12,191 nucleotides of DNA from Abiotrophia defectiva_A (lineage in GTDB: Bacteria; Bacillota; Bacilli; Lactobacillales; Aerococcaceae): positions 1 to 12,191 of the forward strand of contig CAUUNL010000051.1 in NCBI GenBank assembly GCA_963546405.1, given 5' to 3'. Of this stretch, positions 1-6,039 are shown in pieces (within the stretch, counting starts at the first letter, position 1; each line of letters opens with the position of its first letter). The notes under the pieces are model-generated. The model saw only the letters and a program-made list of their open reading frames with translations, was not told the DNA's origin and did no database searches. Position numbers and translations under genes: made by a program.

Positions 1-1
1 T

Positions 2-73
2 GGTCCGTTGGTCAAGTGGTTAAGACACCGCCCTTTCACGGCGGTAACACGGGTTCGAATCCCGTACGGATCA
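2..73 (+). tRNA. tRNA-Glu (anticodon TTC)
   Basis: Full cloverleaf: acceptor GGTCCGT pairs with ACGGATC (one G-T pair), the T arm is CGGGTTCGAATCCCG, and the anticodon loop CTTTCAC gives TTC. The discriminator is A and no CCA is encoded. It is the first gene visible in a tRNA cluster that probably begins upstream of the window. Confidence 0.97.
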
Positions 74-85
74 TTATAATATCTC

Positions 86-175
86 GGAGGATTACCCAAG
101 TCCGGCTGAAGGGAACGGTCTTGAAAACCGTCAGGCGTGTAAAAGCGTGCAAGGGTTCGAATCCCTTATCCTCCT
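86..175 (+). tRNA. tRNA-Ser (anticodon TGA)
   Basis: A class II tRNA of about 90 nt with the long variable arm expected of serine tRNAs. Acceptor GGAGGAT pairs perfectly with ATCCTCC, and the anticodon loop CTTGAAA gives TGA, reading UCN codons. The T arm is AAGGGTTCGAATCCCTT. The base after the acceptor stem is T, not the G common in many bacterial tRNA-Ser genes; this may be normal for the lineage. No CCA is encoded. Confidence 0.96.
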
Positions 176-184
176 TAATAAAAT

Positions 185-257
185 CGCGGAGTGGAGAAGT
201 TGGCATCTCGTCGGGCTCATAACCCGAAGGTCGCAGGTTCGAGTCCTGCCCCCGCAA
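185..257 (+). tRNA. initiator tRNA-fMet (anticodon CAT)
   Basis: The anticodon loop CTCATAA gives CAT, and the anticodon stem has the three consecutive G-C pairs of initiator tRNAs. Position 1:72 is the C-A mismatch that marks initiators for formylation. The T arm GCAGGTTCGAGTCCTGC is intact. A second mismatch, A6-C67 in the acceptor stem, is unusual. The discriminator is A and no CCA is encoded. Confidence 0.95.
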
Positions 258-259
258 TA

Positions 260-335
260 GGTTCCGTGGTGTAGGGGTTAACATGCCTGCCTGTCACGCA
301 GGAGATCGCGGGTTCAAATCCCGTCGGGACCGCCA
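260..335 (+). tRNA. tRNA-Asp (anticodon GTC), CCA encoded
   Basis: Acceptor GGTTCCG pairs with CGGGACC (one T-G pair), the discriminator is G as expected for Asp, and the anticodon loop CTGTCAC gives GTC. It is the only tRNA here whose 3' CCA is encoded (333-335). It lies 2 nt after the fMet gene, so the two are surely processed from one transcript. Confidence 0.96.
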
Positions 336-336
336 T

Positions 337-407
337 GCGGGTGTAGTTTAGTGGTAAAACTACAGCTTCCCATGCTGTCGTCGCGAGTTCGATTCTCGTC
401 ACCCGCT
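337..407 (+). tRNA. tRNA-Gly (anticodon CCC)
   Basis: Acceptor GCGGGTG pairs perfectly with CACCCGC and the discriminator T is the usual one for glycine. The anticodon stem ACAGC/GCTGT encloses loop TTCCCAT, giving CCC, which reads GGG. This is a less common isoacceptor than the GCC and TCC forms. No CCA is encoded. It is the last gene of the cluster and is followed at once by a terminator. Confidence 0.94.
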
Positions 408-417
408 TCCCATACTA

Positions 418-442
418 GAGTAGCTTGAGCTGCTCTTTTTTT
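418..442 (+). terminator. intrinsic terminator of the tRNA cluster
   Basis: A 7-bp stem GAGTAGC/GCTGCTC (one T-G pair) with loop TTGA, followed by seven T residues. It separates tRNA transcription from the promoter that starts at 461. Confidence 0.88.
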
Positions 443-460
443 ATGTTCTTGGCTCCATTC

Positions 461-489
461 TTGCACATGAATGGAAGATTCTATATAAT
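461..489 (+). promoter_or_regulatory. sigma-A promoter for the ABC exporter genes
   Basis: TTGCAC at 461-466, a 17-nt spacer, and a perfect TATAAT at 484-489. The expected transcription start is about 495-498, which leaves a leader of roughly 90 nt before the exporter start codon at 589. The promoter follows the tRNA terminator, so the exporter genes have their own transcription. Confidence 0.85.
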
Positions 490-493
490 AAGT

Positions 494-549
494 ATGTACA
501 ATAGTTTGAGACCTCCCTACAGCTAGGCTGTCAGGGGCTTTTCTATTTT
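494..549 (+). promoter_or_regulatory. attenuator-like leader: mini-ORF plus hairpin and T-tract
   Basis: A possible 10-codon ORF (494-526, MYNSLRPPYS then TAG) runs into a hairpin. The hairpin pairs 514-523 with 527-537 (core ACAGC/GCTGT, then CCCT with AGGG around one bulged C) with TAG as its loop, and is followed by the T-rich stretch CTTTTCTATTTT. AATAG at 500-504 can also pair with CTATT at 543-547 and lengthen the stem. ACCTCC at 511-516 is the exact complement of GGAGGT at 579-584 in the exporter ribosome binding site. Either termination or site masking could therefore control the exporter. The weak point is that the ATG lies at or just before the predicted transcript start and has no ribosome binding site, so the peptide may not be made. 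Confidence 0.45.
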
Positions 550-556
550 AATGAAG

Positions 557-576
557 GGATACTCGGTATCCGATAC
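557..576 (+). promoter_or_regulatory. triple inverted repeat before the exporter start (possible operator)
   Basis: GATAC (558-562), GTATC (566-570) and GATAC (572-576) make two overlapping palindromes: GGATAC-TCG-GTATCC and GTATC-C-GATAC. They sit directly before the AGGAGG site at 578-583. They could be a protein operator acting as a roadblock or alternative RNA hairpins next to the ribosome binding site. No binding protein can be named from the sequence. Confidence 0.4.
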
Positions 577-588
577 TAGGAGGTAGTT

Positions 589-2337
589 ATGTTTCAGTCT
601 TTGCTTGCTGAGATTAAGGAGTACAAGAAACCCTCATTCTTAGCATCCTTTTATATGTTTCTGGAAGTCATTTTTGAGATTTCCATTCCCTTTGTCATGG
701 CCCTACTCTTAGACAAGGGCGTGCAGATGGGGGATATGCGGCAGGTGGCCCTTTATGGTGGCCTCATGCTGGTCTGCGCCTTTTTATCCCTCTTCTGTGG
801 CATGCAGTCTGCCCGCTACGGGGCCTTTGCTTCGGCTGGTTTTGCCAAGAACTTGCGTAAGGCCCTTTTCGCCAAGGTTCAGTCCTTCTCCTTCGAGAAT
901 ATCGACCGCTTCTCATCAGGTGGGTTGGTTACCCGTATGATGACCGACGTGACCAACGTACAGAACTCCTATCAAATGATTATCCGGGTGGGCGTGCGGG
1001 CACCGCTTAACTTGATTTTTGCCATCTGGGCGACCTTCCTTATTAACGGTCAGATGGCCATGATCTTTGTCTGGGTAGCCCTCTTCTTAGGGAGCGTACT
1101 AGCCCTTATTCTTAAGATTGTCTATCCGCTCTTTACTGAGGTCTTTAAGGCTTACGATAATCTCAATAGTAGTATCCAAGAGAACATCACCAATATGCGG
1201 GTGGTTAAGTCCTATGTTAAGGAAGCCCAGGAGACAACTAAGTTCCAGACGGCTTCTGGCAGAATTTACCGCATGTTCATGAAGGCCATTAATGTCAGCG
1301 TCTTAAGCACGCCAGCCATGATGCTGTCCATGTATGGATCCTTCCTTATGATTTCTTGGATGGGGGCCCATCTCATTGTAGTCGGCAACATGACGACCGG
1401 GGAATTAACTTCCATGTTTTCCTACACCATGACCATTCTCATGTCCCTCATGATGCTCATGATGATTTTCGTTATGCTAGTCTTATCCATCGCCTCCGTT
1501 GAACGGATTAATGAAGTCCTCAAGACCCAGTCTACCATTGTCTCACCTGAAAATGGTTTGACTCAAGTGGCCGATGGCAGTATTGAATTCCAAGAGGTCA
1601 GCTTTGCCTACACTGATGAAAATGGTGACAAGGCCCATGTCTTAGAAGGCATCAACCTCAGCATTCAGTCTGGTGAGGTCATCGGGATTTTAGGCGGGAC
1701 CGGGTCCGGTAAATCAAGTCTGGTCCAGCTCATTCCGCGTCTCTACGATGTGGAAGCCGGTGCTGTCAAGGTGGGCGGACAGGATGTCCGTGACTACGAC
1801 CTGGATAGCCTGCGTCGCCAAGTGGCCATGGTCTTACAGACCAATGTGCTCTTTTCCGGGACCATTAAGGAAAATATGCGCTGGGGTAAGAAGGATGCTA
1901 CTGACGCCGAAATTGAAGCGGCCTGCAAGCTGGCACAAGCCCACGAATTTATCTCCGAGTTCAAGGATGGCTACGACACCATGATTGAACGGGGTGGGGC
2001 TAACGTTTCCGGCGGTCAGCGTCAACGGCTCTGTATTGCCCGGGCCCTGCTCATGAATCCTAAGATTCTGATTCTGGATGATTCCACCTCAGCCGTGGAT
2101 ACCAAGACCGACAGTCTGATTCGTCAGGGCTTGGCTTCTAGTCTCAAGGAGACCACCAAGCTTATTATCGGCCAGCGGATTTCGTCGATTCAAGAGGCTG
2201 ACCGCATTGTGGTCTTGAACGACGGCAAAATTGACGCCATTGGCAACCATGAGCAGTTGCTGGCAAGCAATGCTATCTACCAAGAAGTCTATCAAATGCA
2301 AACTCAAGGAAAGGAGGCGGCCTCAGATGGAGAATAA
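589..2337 (+). CDS. rcrP: ABC exporter half-transporter, degenerate-site subunit (RcrP/LmrC/EfrA type)
   Basis: A 582-aa half-transporter with an N-terminal membrane domain (about six segments, residues 17-300) and a C-terminal ATPase domain (about 330-575). Visible motifs are Walker A GGTGSGKS (369-376), Q-loop Q417, signature VSGGQ (473-477) and Walker B ILILDD (493-498). The residue after the Walker B Asp is D498 instead of the catalytic Glu, and the H-loop residue is Q529 instead of His. This is the pattern of the inactive-site subunit in heterodimeric exporters such as LmrC, TM287 and BmrC, so the protein should pair with the next gene product to export drugs, peptides or other amphiphiles through the cell membrane. 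The start is the ATG at 589, 5 nt after AGGAGG. The symbol rests on similarity of type and on the relPRS genes downstream; substrate unknown. Confidence 0.9.
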   Translation: MFQSLLAEIKEYKKPSFLASFYMFLEVIFEISIPFVMALLLDKGVQMGDMRQVALYGGLMLVCAFLSLFCGMQSARYGAFASAGFAKNLRKALFAKVQSFSFENIDRFSSGGLVTRMMTDVTNVQNSYQMIIRVGVRAPLNLIFAIWATFLINGQMAMIFVWVALFLGSVLALILKIVYPLFTEVFKAYDNLNSSIQENITNMRVVKSYVKEAQETTKFQTASGRIYRMFMKAINVSVLSTPAMMLSMYGSFLMISWMGAHLIVVGNMTTGELTSMFSYTMTILMSLMMLMMIFVMLVLSIASVERINEVLKTQSTIVSPENGLTQVADGSIEFQEVSFAYTDENGDKAHVLEGINLSIQSGEVIGILGGTGSGKSSLVQLIPRLYDVEAGAVKVGGQDVRDYDLDSLRRQVAMVLQTNVLFSGTIKENMRWGKKDATDAEIEAACKLAQAHEFISEFKDGYDTMIERGGANVSGGQRQRLCIARALLMNPKILILDDSTSAVDTKTDSLIRQGLASSLKETTKLIIGQRISSIQEADRIVVLNDGKIDAIGNHEQLLASNAIYQEVYQMQTQGKEAASDGE

Positions 2338-4198
2338 GAAAAGACGTGGCGATTGGTCTTCCATTATCCGACTCCTCAAATTCATGTGGCAGGACTATAA
2401 GTGGGTCCTCCTGGTCTCCGCTGTCCTGATTGTTATATCAGCCCTCGTGACCGTTAACCTGACCAGTTCTATCCGCTCCTTGGTCGACAATTTCGTCCAA
2501 CCTATGTTGCAGACCGGCTCTAGTGACTTCGGGCCCCTGCGTGACTTTTTGTTGGGCTTAGCCCTCTTCTGCTTGGTTGGGGTCATGGCCAACTACGGCT
2601 TCTCCATTATGATGGCTACTATCTCTCAGGATGCCTTGCGCTCCCTACGTAATCAACTCTTTGAGCGCATGCAGAAGCTGCCAGTTAAGTATTTTGACAC
2701 TCATCCTCATGGGGACATTATGTCCATCTACACCAACGATATCGACGCGCTGCGTCAGGCTATCGAGCAGTCTATTCCCCAACTCTTCTCGTCTGCCATC
2801 ACCATGATCGGGGTCACGGTCTCCATGTTGGTAGTCAGTCCCTTGCTCTTCCTAGTGGTGGCCGTCATGCTGGCCATTATGGTCTGGGTCATCAAGACCG
2901 TTTCCAGCAAGTCTGGTCGCTACTTTGGCGAACAACAGAAGAATTTAGGGATTGAGAATGGCTTTATTGAAGAAATGATGTCTGGGCAGAAGGTCATTAA
3001 GGCCTTTGTCCATGAAGCAGCCAGCATTGAAGCCTTCGACCAAATTAACGAGCAACTCTTCCAATCTTCCTACCTGGCCAACCGTTTTTCTAACGTCCTT
3101 ATGCCAATCTTAGGGAACTTGGGTAATATCTCCTTCGTCTTGACTTCCATTGCCGGGGGCTTTATGGCCCTGAATGGGGTCGGCGGCCTGACTATTGGGG
3201 GCCTTATGTCCTTCCTGCAACTCAACCGTTCCTTTATCGGGCCAATTGCTCAGGTGTCCCAACAGCTTAACTTTGTCCTTATGGCATCGGCTGGGGCAGA
3301 CCGCATCTTCAATTTGCTAGATGAGGAGCCAGAAGTGAACCAAGGGAAGGTAAGCCTGGTTAATGCAGAAGAAGTCGACGGTAAGCTGGTCGTGACTGAT
3401 CAGAAGACTAAGCGCTGGGCTTGGAAACATCCACGTCCACAAGGCCAATACGAGTTGGTGCCTTTGGTAGGGAATGTGGTCTTCAACAATGTGGACTTCT
3501 CCTATGATGGCAAGAAGCAGATCCTGCATGACATCAAGCTCTACGCTGACAAGGGTCAGAAGGTGGCCTTCGTTGGGGCAACCGGGGCAGGTAAGACTAC
3601 GATTACTAACTTAATCAATCGCTTTTACGATATCCAGTCAGGTTCTATTACCTATGACGGCATCGACGTCAAGCTGATTGACAAGGACTCCCTGCGTAAG
3701 TCTCTGGGCATCGTTTTGCAGGATACCCATCTCTTTACCGGGACCATCGCGGAAAATATCGCCTACGGTCGAGAAGACGCCAGTCGCGAGGAGATTCTGG
3801 AGGCGGCTCGCATCGCCAACGTCGATTCCTTCGTCAAGCATCTGGATCAGGGCTATGAAACCATGCTGACGGACGACGGGGCCGGCCTCTCCAACGGCCA
3901 ACGCCAGCTGATTGCCATCGCCCGCGCGGCCCTGGCTGATGCGCCCGTCCTTATCTTGGACGAGGCCACTTCATCCATTGACTCGCGGACCGAGAAAATG
4001 GTGCAAGAAGGCTTGGACCGCCTCATGGCCGGCCGCACCGTATTCGTCATCGCCCACCGTCTGTCAACTATCGTCAACTCTGACGTCATCATGGTCATGG
4101 ACCACGGCCGCATTATCGAACGCGGCAACCACTCCTCCCTCATGGCCGAGCGAGGCACCTACTACCGCCTCTACACCGGCGGCCTAGAAATCGACTAA
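2327..4198 (+). CDS. rcrQ: ABC exporter half-transporter, catalytic subunit (RcrQ/LmrD/EfrB type)
   Basis: The ATG at 2327 is chosen over in-frame upstream starts because AAAGGAGG lies just before it; the product is 623 aa. The start overlaps the end of the preceding gene by 11 nt, which suggests translational coupling and equal subunit amounts. The membrane domain spans about residues 25-325. An extra segment of about 50 residues (335-385) separates it from the ATPase domain, as in LmrD/EfrB-type subunits. ATPase motifs are complete: Walker A GATGAGKT (417-424), Q-loop Q465, Walker B VLILDE (541-546) with the catalytic Glu546, and H-loop H577. The signature reads LSNGQ (521-525), so the second Gly-like position is changed. 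With D498 and Q529 in the partner, the dimer should have one active and one degenerate ATP site. Confidence 0.92.
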   Translation: MENKKRRGDWSSIIRLLKFMWQDYKWVLLVSAVLIVISALVTVNLTSSIRSLVDNFVQPMLQTGSSDFGPLRDFLLGLALFCLVGVMANYGFSIMMATISQDALRSLRNQLFERMQKLPVKYFDTHPHGDIMSIYTNDIDALRQAIEQSIPQLFSSAITMIGVTVSMLVVSPLLFLVVAVMLAIMVWVIKTVSSKSGRYFGEQQKNLGIENGFIEEMMSGQKVIKAFVHEAASIEAFDQINEQLFQSSYLANRFSNVLMPILGNLGNISFVLTSIAGGFMALNGVGGLTIGGLMSFLQLNRSFIGPIAQVSQQLNFVLMASAGADRIFNLLDEEPEVNQGKVSLVNAEEVDGKLVVTDQKTKRWAWKHPRPQGQYELVPLVGNVVFNNVDFSYDGKKQILHDIKLYADKGQKVAFVGATGAGKTTITNLINRFYDIQSGSITYDGIDVKLIDKDSLRKSLGIVLQDTHLFTGTIAENIAYGREDASREEILEAARIANVDSFVKHLDQGYETMLTDDGAGLSNGQRQLIAIARAALADAPVLILDEATSSIDSRTEKMVQEGLDRLMAGRTVFVIAHRLSTIVNSDVIMVMDHGRIIERGNHSSLMAERGTYYRLYTGGLEID

Positions 4199-4210
4199 AG
4201 CCAGCAAGTA

Positions 4211-4238
4211 AGCAGGGAAGCAGCTTCCCTGCTTTTTT
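4211..4238 (+). terminator. intrinsic terminator after the ABC exporter
   Basis: A perfect 10-bp stem AGCAGGGAAG/CTTCCCTGCT with loop CAG, running into six T residues. It lies 12 nt after the rcrQ-like stop codon. It implies that the relP-like gene is transcribed mainly from its own promoter. Confidence 0.93.
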
Positions 4239-4256
4239 GTATGGGGAAATGGGCTT

Positions 4257-4550
4257 GAAAGCTAGAAGAGGGCGCCAAACCGGGGAGAAGGCAGTGAGCT
4301 AGTGGTCCACTCTTTGGAGTGGACCACTAGCTGGGGTGGAAATCTGGTAAAAGGGTGCAAACCGGGGTAGAAGCCGCGAGCCAGTGGGCCACTTTGTCGA
4401 GTGGACCACTAGCTAAGGCGGAAACCTGGAAAAAGGGCCCAAACCGGGATGAAAGCCGTGAGCCAGTGGACCACTAGCTAGGTCTGGAACCTAGTAAAAG
4501 GCGCCGAACCAGGTAAAAAGGCATGAGCCAATGGCCAGCCTAGCTAGCAC
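4257..4550. repeat. 82-bp tandem repeat carrying long palindromes
   Basis: About 3.5 units. The palindrome starts at 4297, 4379, 4461 and (degraded) 4526; the AAACCGG motif recurs at 4277, 4359, 4441 and 4506. Both series have steps of 82, 82 and 65. In unit 1 the palindrome is perfect: 15-bp arms AGCTAGTGGTCCACT at 4297-4311 and 4318-4332, loop CTTTGG. Unit 2 has two arm mismatches. Unit 3 lacks 17 nt of the hairpin and unit 4 is decayed. GCCAGCC recurs at 4534, 4557 and 4578, perhaps as further decay. The units touch one another without unique spacers and 82 is not a multiple of three, so this is neither CRISPR nor coding. Function unknown. Confidence 0.9.
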
Positions 4551-4600
4551 AATATTGCCAGCCCCGTAACAAATCGTGCCAGCCACCTCCCGCTAGATTT

Positions 4601-4610
4601 ATCTTAAGAT
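4601..4610 (+). promoter_or_regulatory. palindrome ATCTTAAGAT upstream of the relP-like gene
   Basis: A perfect 10-bp palindrome in an AT-rich stretch about 54 nt before the -10 element of the relP-like promoter. The form and position would suit a MarR- or TetR-size operator. No regulator can be assigned, and a palindrome this short may occur by chance. Confidence 0.3.
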
Positions 4611-4660
4611 GTAAATTTTTTAGAAGAAAATGTGTTGTAAACCACAAAAGGCTAGTGAGA

Positions 4661-4669
4661 TGTTATAAT
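4661..4669 (+). promoter_or_regulatory. extended -10 promoter of the relP-like operon
   Basis: TGTTATAAT: a perfect TATAAT at 4664-4669 preceded by the TG of extended -10 promoters. No good -35 lies at 17 nt, which extended -10 promoters tolerate. The predicted transcript start is about 4676, some 26 nt before the ATG at 4702. The strong terminator at 4211 makes an independent promoter necessary. Confidence 0.75.
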
Positions 4670-4701
4670 AGGGGCAAGAAGCTTTGCGAGGAGGTGACGG
4701 T

Positions 4702-5343
4702 ATGTCACATCAGGAAATATACGGTGCCTACGGGGCTTACCTAGCGCCTATTATGCAAGACTTGATTAGAAAACTGGAAGACTATAATAAGGAGCAGAAG
4801 GCCGACACGGGCTTCAAGCTCTATGAGCACCTGATTTACCGGGTCAAGGCCGAGGAGTCGATGCGAGACAAGTGCCAGCGCAAAGGCCTAGATCAGACGC
4901 CGCAGTCAGCCCTTAAGGTCATTCGCGATGCCATTGGCGTCCGAATTGTCACGGGCTTTGTCGAAGATATTTATCACCTAGTCGACCGCCTGCGCCAGGA
5001 AGCTGGCTATGTGGTGGTGGAGGAGAAGGACTACATCAGTCAGGTTAAGCCCAACGGCTACCGCTCCTACCATGTCATTTTAGAGGTGGAGACCGACTAT
5101 CCGGACTGTCAGGGGCAGACGCCGGGTCGCTATTATATCGAGGTTCAGCTCAGAACCATCGCCATGGATTCCTGGGCCAGCCTGGAGCATCAGATGAAGT
5201 ACAAGCATGACATTGCCAATCCAGAGCGCATCAGTCGCGAGCTCAAGCGCTGCGCCGACGAGTTGGCCTCCTGTGATTTGACCATGCAGACCATTCGACA
5301 CTTAATCCAAGGAGGTGAGGTCCATGCGGATCCTGCTAGCTGA
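4702..5343 (+). CDS. relP: small alarmone synthetase, RelP type (GTP pyrophosphokinase)
   Basis: A 213-aa single-domain RelA/SpoT synthetase that would move pyrophosphate from ATP to GDP or GTP to make (p)ppGpp in the cytosol. Family motifs are present: RVKAEESMRDK (47-57), IRDAIGVRIV (74-83) with the Mg-binding Asp76, KPNGYRSYH (116-124), EVQLRT (147-152) with the catalytic Glu147, and MDSWASLEHQMKYK (155-168). There is no hydrolase domain and no TGS/ACT region, and the length is that of RelP/RelQ enzymes. The ATG at 4702 is preferred over the TTG at 4684 because AGGAGGT lies 6 nt before it. The 3' end overlaps the next gene by 20 nt. RelP is chosen over RelQ because a response regulator and kinase follow, as in the streptococcal relPRS operon. 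Confidence 0.93.
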   Translation: MSHQEIYGAYGAYLAPIMQDLIRKLEDYNKEQKADTGFKLYEHLIYRVKAEESMRDKCQRKGLDQTPQSALKVIRDAIGVRIVTGFVEDIYHLVDRLRQEAGYVVVEEKDYISQVKPNGYRSYHVILEVETDYPDCQGQTPGRYYIEVQLRTIAMDSWASLEHQMKYKHDIANPERISRELKRCADELASCDLTMQTIRHLIQGGEVHADPAS

Positions 5344-6037
5344 AGATGAACAACAATTGGCCCGGGTCGTGATGACGGCCTTAGCCCATGAAGGTTATCA
5401 GGTGGACTGGGCAAAAGACGGCCAGCAAGCGGTCCAACTGGCCCAGCAGACGGTTTATGACCTCATGATTCTGGACATTATGATGCCGGTTATGAATGGC
5501 ATTGAGGCCCTTAAGGAAATTCGGGCCAGTGGCCACACTAATCACGTCATCATGCTGACGGCCATGGCCGAAGTCGACGACCGGGTGACCGGCCTGGATG
5601 CTGGGGCAGACGACTACCTGACCAAGCCTTTTTCACTCAAAGAACTCCTGGCCCGCCTGCGGTCTATGTCCCGCCGGGTGGACCACTATGAGGCGCCACA
5701 ACTGGCCCTAGGCAACACCCAACTCAAGCTAGAAGAAATGGAAGTGTCGGCCAACAACGCCATTCGCCTGGCCGGCAAGGAAGCCAAGCTCCTGGCCCTG
5801 CTCATGAAGAATCCCGGCAAGGCCCTGTCCCAGACCTATATCTATGACCATGTCTGGGCCGATGAAGCGGGCCCAGCCGACTATGAGCTAGTCAATGTCT
5901 ATCTGGCCTACTTGGTCCAAAAGCTACTCAGCATCCGCTCCAATCTCCAGATTGTGGGCCAGCCAAGTGGTCCCTACCAGTTGCTAGTGGAAGCCGCGCC
6001 AACCGAGCCTAGCCAGAGCCTGGAAGGGGGCGACTAG
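5324..6037 (+). CDS. relR: OmpR-family response regulator (RelR-like)
   Basis: 237 aa. The receiver domain (1-115) has the acidic pair D8/E9, phosphoacceptor D51 in LMILDIMMP, T79 and K101. The C-terminal half (about 130-225) is placed and sized like an OmpR/PhoB winged helix, but its recognition-helix region (about 188-206) has few basic residues, and the usual final T-V-R-G-x-G-Y-x-L is replaced by QIVGQPSGPYQLL. DNA specificity may thus be unusual, or binding weak. The ATG at 5324 is 7 nt after AAGGAGG (a GTG at 5315 lies inside that site) and overlaps relP by 20 nt, implying coupled translation. It should take phosphate from the kinase encoded 2 nt downstream. Target genes cannot be told from the sequence. 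Confidence 0.9.
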   Translation: MRILLAEDEQQLARVVMTALAHEGYQVDWAKDGQQAVQLAQQTVYDLMILDIMMPVMNGIEALKEIRASGHTNHVIMLTAMAEVDDRVTGLDAGADDYLTKPFSLKELLARLRSMSRRVDHYEAPQLALGNTQLKLEEMEVSANNAIRLAGKEAKLLALLMKNPGKALSQTYIYDHVWADEAGPADYELVNVYLAYLVQKLLSIRSNLQIVGQPSGPYQLLVEAAPTEPSQSLEGGD

Positions 6038-6039
6038 CC

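Noticed and set aside
36..402. Open frames on both strands across the tRNA cluster
   Set aside because: They are chance readings of tRNA genes; the recurring GFEP-like strings come from the conserved T-arm sequence.
2231..2326. Longer N terminus of the second ABC subunit inside the first gene
   Set aside because: The ATG at 2327 has a strong AAAGGAGG and begins where homologous subunits would be expected to begin; the upstream 32 residues are out-of-frame translation of the first gene.
4257..4550. CRISPR-like array of palindromic repeats
   Set aside because: Whole 82-bp units repeat back to back; there are no unique spacers of constant length and no cas genes nearby.
4684..4701. TTG start of the relP-like gene at 4684
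   Set aside because: This stretch contains the AGGAGGT ribosome binding site of the ATG at 4702; starting inside it would leave no site for the TTG.
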